A stretch of DNA of 6,378 nt from an uncultured Candidatus Saccharibacteria bacterium. GTDB lineage: Bacteria > Patescibacteriota > Saccharimonadia > Saccharimonadales > Saccharimonadaceae. Shown in pieces: positions 5,605-6,378 of the stretch (position 1 is its first letter; every line of letters starts with the position of its first letter). Below the pieces are notes generated by a model that was not told the origin of the DNA, did no database searches, and saw nothing but the letters and a program-made list of their open reading frames with translations. The position numbers and the translations under genes are program-made. The DNA is taken from the NCBI GenBank assembly GCA_938046495.1, contig CALIXG010000094.1:1-6378 (forward strand), in the 5' to 3' direction.

Positions 5605-6301
5605 TCTGCGTACTCAAGCGATTGTGCTTTCGCGTGTTAAATATCAAGAGTCCGATCGCATCCTCACGCTACTTACTCCTGAAGGTCGTTTCTCGGCAAT
5701 CGCGCGTGGTGTCCGTAAAGAACGCTCCAAGTTGGCAGGCAGTATTGAACCTTTTACGGTTTCTGATGTAGTTTTACATTTCAAATTCCAAAACCCCGAC
5801 TCAGGTGGTGGTCTCGCAATCCTTACTTCCGCCACCATGTTGAAGTTTTATCAAAACATTATTACCGACCTCGATACTTTAACTATCGCTTCGAATTTTC
5901 TCAAAGTGATTAACCGTCTGACCAATGATGCCGATTCCAAGGAGTATTTTCAGCTCCTAAAAAATGCTCTTTCGGCACTGAACATGGCCGAAAAATACCA
6001 AATTCCACTCATTGAAACCCATTTTTATCTTAATCTTGCCTTTATTTCTGGCGAAATGATTAATCTCGCTACCGACTCGAATGGCAATCGTCTGACGCTT
6101 GATGGTGTGTATGACTGGCATAGCTTTGACCGATGTTTTATCCCAGTGACAACTGACGCTAGCGATTTTAACGCTGATACTATTAAGATTCTTCGTCTTA
6201 TGACGTCCATGCCGATTACTTCAATTTTAAAAATCAAAGACATCCACACCCATCTCAATGCATTGAATATTATTTTGCGCACCCTACGTGAAATGTTTTA
6301 A
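5597..6301 (+). CDS. recO: DNA repair protein RecO (recombination mediator)
   Basis: This 234-residue protein has the usual RecO length (about 240). The N-terminal OB fold (about 1-80) opens with the family pattern T-x-A-I-V-L-S-R-V-K-Y-x-E-S-D-R-I-L-T-L-L-T-P-E-G, then GRFSAIARGVRKERSKLAG (30-48) and EPFTVSDVVLHF. A helical C-terminal domain follows. RecO anneals SSB-coated single strands and, with RecR, loads RecA at gaps. The zinc knuckle of many homologues is missing: C190 is the only cysteine, and E. coli RecO also lacks a full set. It is the third gene of the kinase/receiver operon and overlaps the receiver gene by eight bases (ATGCCTGA). The UPF0104/xseA/xseB operon nearby adds another single-strand DNA repair function. 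Confidence 0.92.
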   Translation: MPDLRTQAIVLSRVKYQESDRILTLLTPEGRFSAIARGVRKERSKLAGSIEPFTVSDVVLHFKFQNPDSGGGLAILTSATMLKFYQNIITDLDTLTIASNFLKVINRLTNDADSKEYFQLLKNALSALNMAEKYQIPLIETHFYLNLAFISGEMINLATDSNGNRLTLDGVYDWHSFDRCFIPVTTDASDFNADTIKILRLMTSMPITSILKIKDIHTHLNALNIILRTLREMF

Positions 6302-6313
6302 CTACCAGAGGTC

Positions 6314-6332
6314 ACCACGCTATTTTTGTGGT
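6314..6332. repeat. Short inverted repeat overlapping the last promoter
   Basis: ACCAC (6314-6318) and GTGGT (6328-6332) are inverted copies around a nine-base, T-rich spacer (GCTATTTTT). The right arm covers the TGG and first T of the extended -10. It has no T-tract after it, so it is not a classical terminator for recO. It could be an operator or chance. Confidence 0.25.
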
Positions 6333-6337
6333 ATAAT
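6329..6337 (+). promoter_or_regulatory. Extended -10 promoter of the gene starting at 6363
   Basis: TGG followed by a perfect TATAAT. The predicted transcription start is near 6344, leaving a short leader of about 19 bases that contains a Shine-Dalgarno sequence. This is the only promoter in the window that is not placed for leaderless expression. Confidence 0.65.
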
Positions 6338-6352
6338 AAAGAAAAACTAACC

Positions 6353-6357
6353 AGGAG
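6353..6357 (+). promoter_or_regulatory. Ribosome binding site of the gene starting at 6363
   Basis: AGGAG with a five-base spacer before the ATG at 6363, a standard arrangement that supports this start. Confidence 0.75.
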
Positions 6358-6362
6358 TGTTT

Positions 6363-6378
6363 ATGGCAAAATTAGAAG
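6363..6378 (+). CDS. Start of a further gene (five codons, MAKLE...); glycyl-tRNA synthetase possible
   Basis: Only ATG plus four full codons are present, too few to identify a protein. The promoter and AGGAG upstream show that it is a real gene start. Glycyl-tRNA synthetase genes directly follow recO in many Firmicutes, and MAKLE suits the N-terminus of a single-chain GlyS, but this is a guess from synteny. Confidence 0.4.

Noticed and set aside
6302..6345. Intrinsic terminator after recO
   Set aside because: The only stem has five pairs with a nine-base loop and no T-tract on its 3' side; it overlaps a promoter instead.
1..6378. CRISPR array, tRNA, transposon ends or phage genes
   Set aside because: No regularly spaced repeats, cloverleaf-like sequence, terminal inverted repeats or transposase/integrase motifs were seen on either strand.

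Overview
The window (6378 bases, roughly 43% GC by eye) is a dense bacterial chromosome segment with seven complete genes and two genes cut by the edges. There is no sign of a mobile element, CRISPR array, tRNA or rRNA. Small proteins, overlapping genes and promoter boxes lying almost on top of start codons suggest a reduced-genome bacterium of the Candidate Phyla Radiation, most likely Candidatus Saccharibacteria (TM7) or a close relative. That placement is inference from style and gene content, not from a marker gene. TGA works as a stop (end of the response-regulator gene), so the code is the standard one and not the TGA=Gly code of Gracilibacteria/SR1.

Layout. Positions 1-713 (minus strand) carry the 5' part of a TRM11-type tRNA guanine-N2 methyltransferase. 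It is divergent from a plus-strand operon at 746-3247, which encodes a UPF0104/LPG-synthase-TM-type membrane protein and both subunits of exonuclease VII (xseA, xseB); the three genes overlap. After a 70-base AT-rich spacer comes a single-gene unit (3318-4289) for an unrecognised single-pass membrane protein with a long Asn/Pro-rich N-terminus, closed by a GC-rich hairpin at 4310-4331. The next operon (4377-6301) encodes a minimal soluble histidine kinase, a receiver-only response regulator and the recombination mediator RecO, again tightly packed. A new promoter and ribosome binding site then lead into a gene of which only five codons are visible (possibly glycyl-tRNA synthetase, by synteny).

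Two themes stand out. First, each of the four promoter-proximal genes starting within the window core (at 713 minus, 746, 3318 and 4377) has a -10-like hexamer ending 6-9 bases before its ATG and no Shine-Dalgarno sequence, so these mRNAs are probably leaderless. Every operon-internal gene has a purine-rich ribosome binding site, clear for most of them. Second, a two-component pair with neither a sensor nor an output domain is fused into one transcription unit with recO, while the neighbouring operon holds exonuclease VII. The kinase-receiver-recO unit is the best candidate here for an undescribed regulatory link, in this case between phospho-signalling and recombinational repair. No intergenic stretch exceeds about 90 bases.
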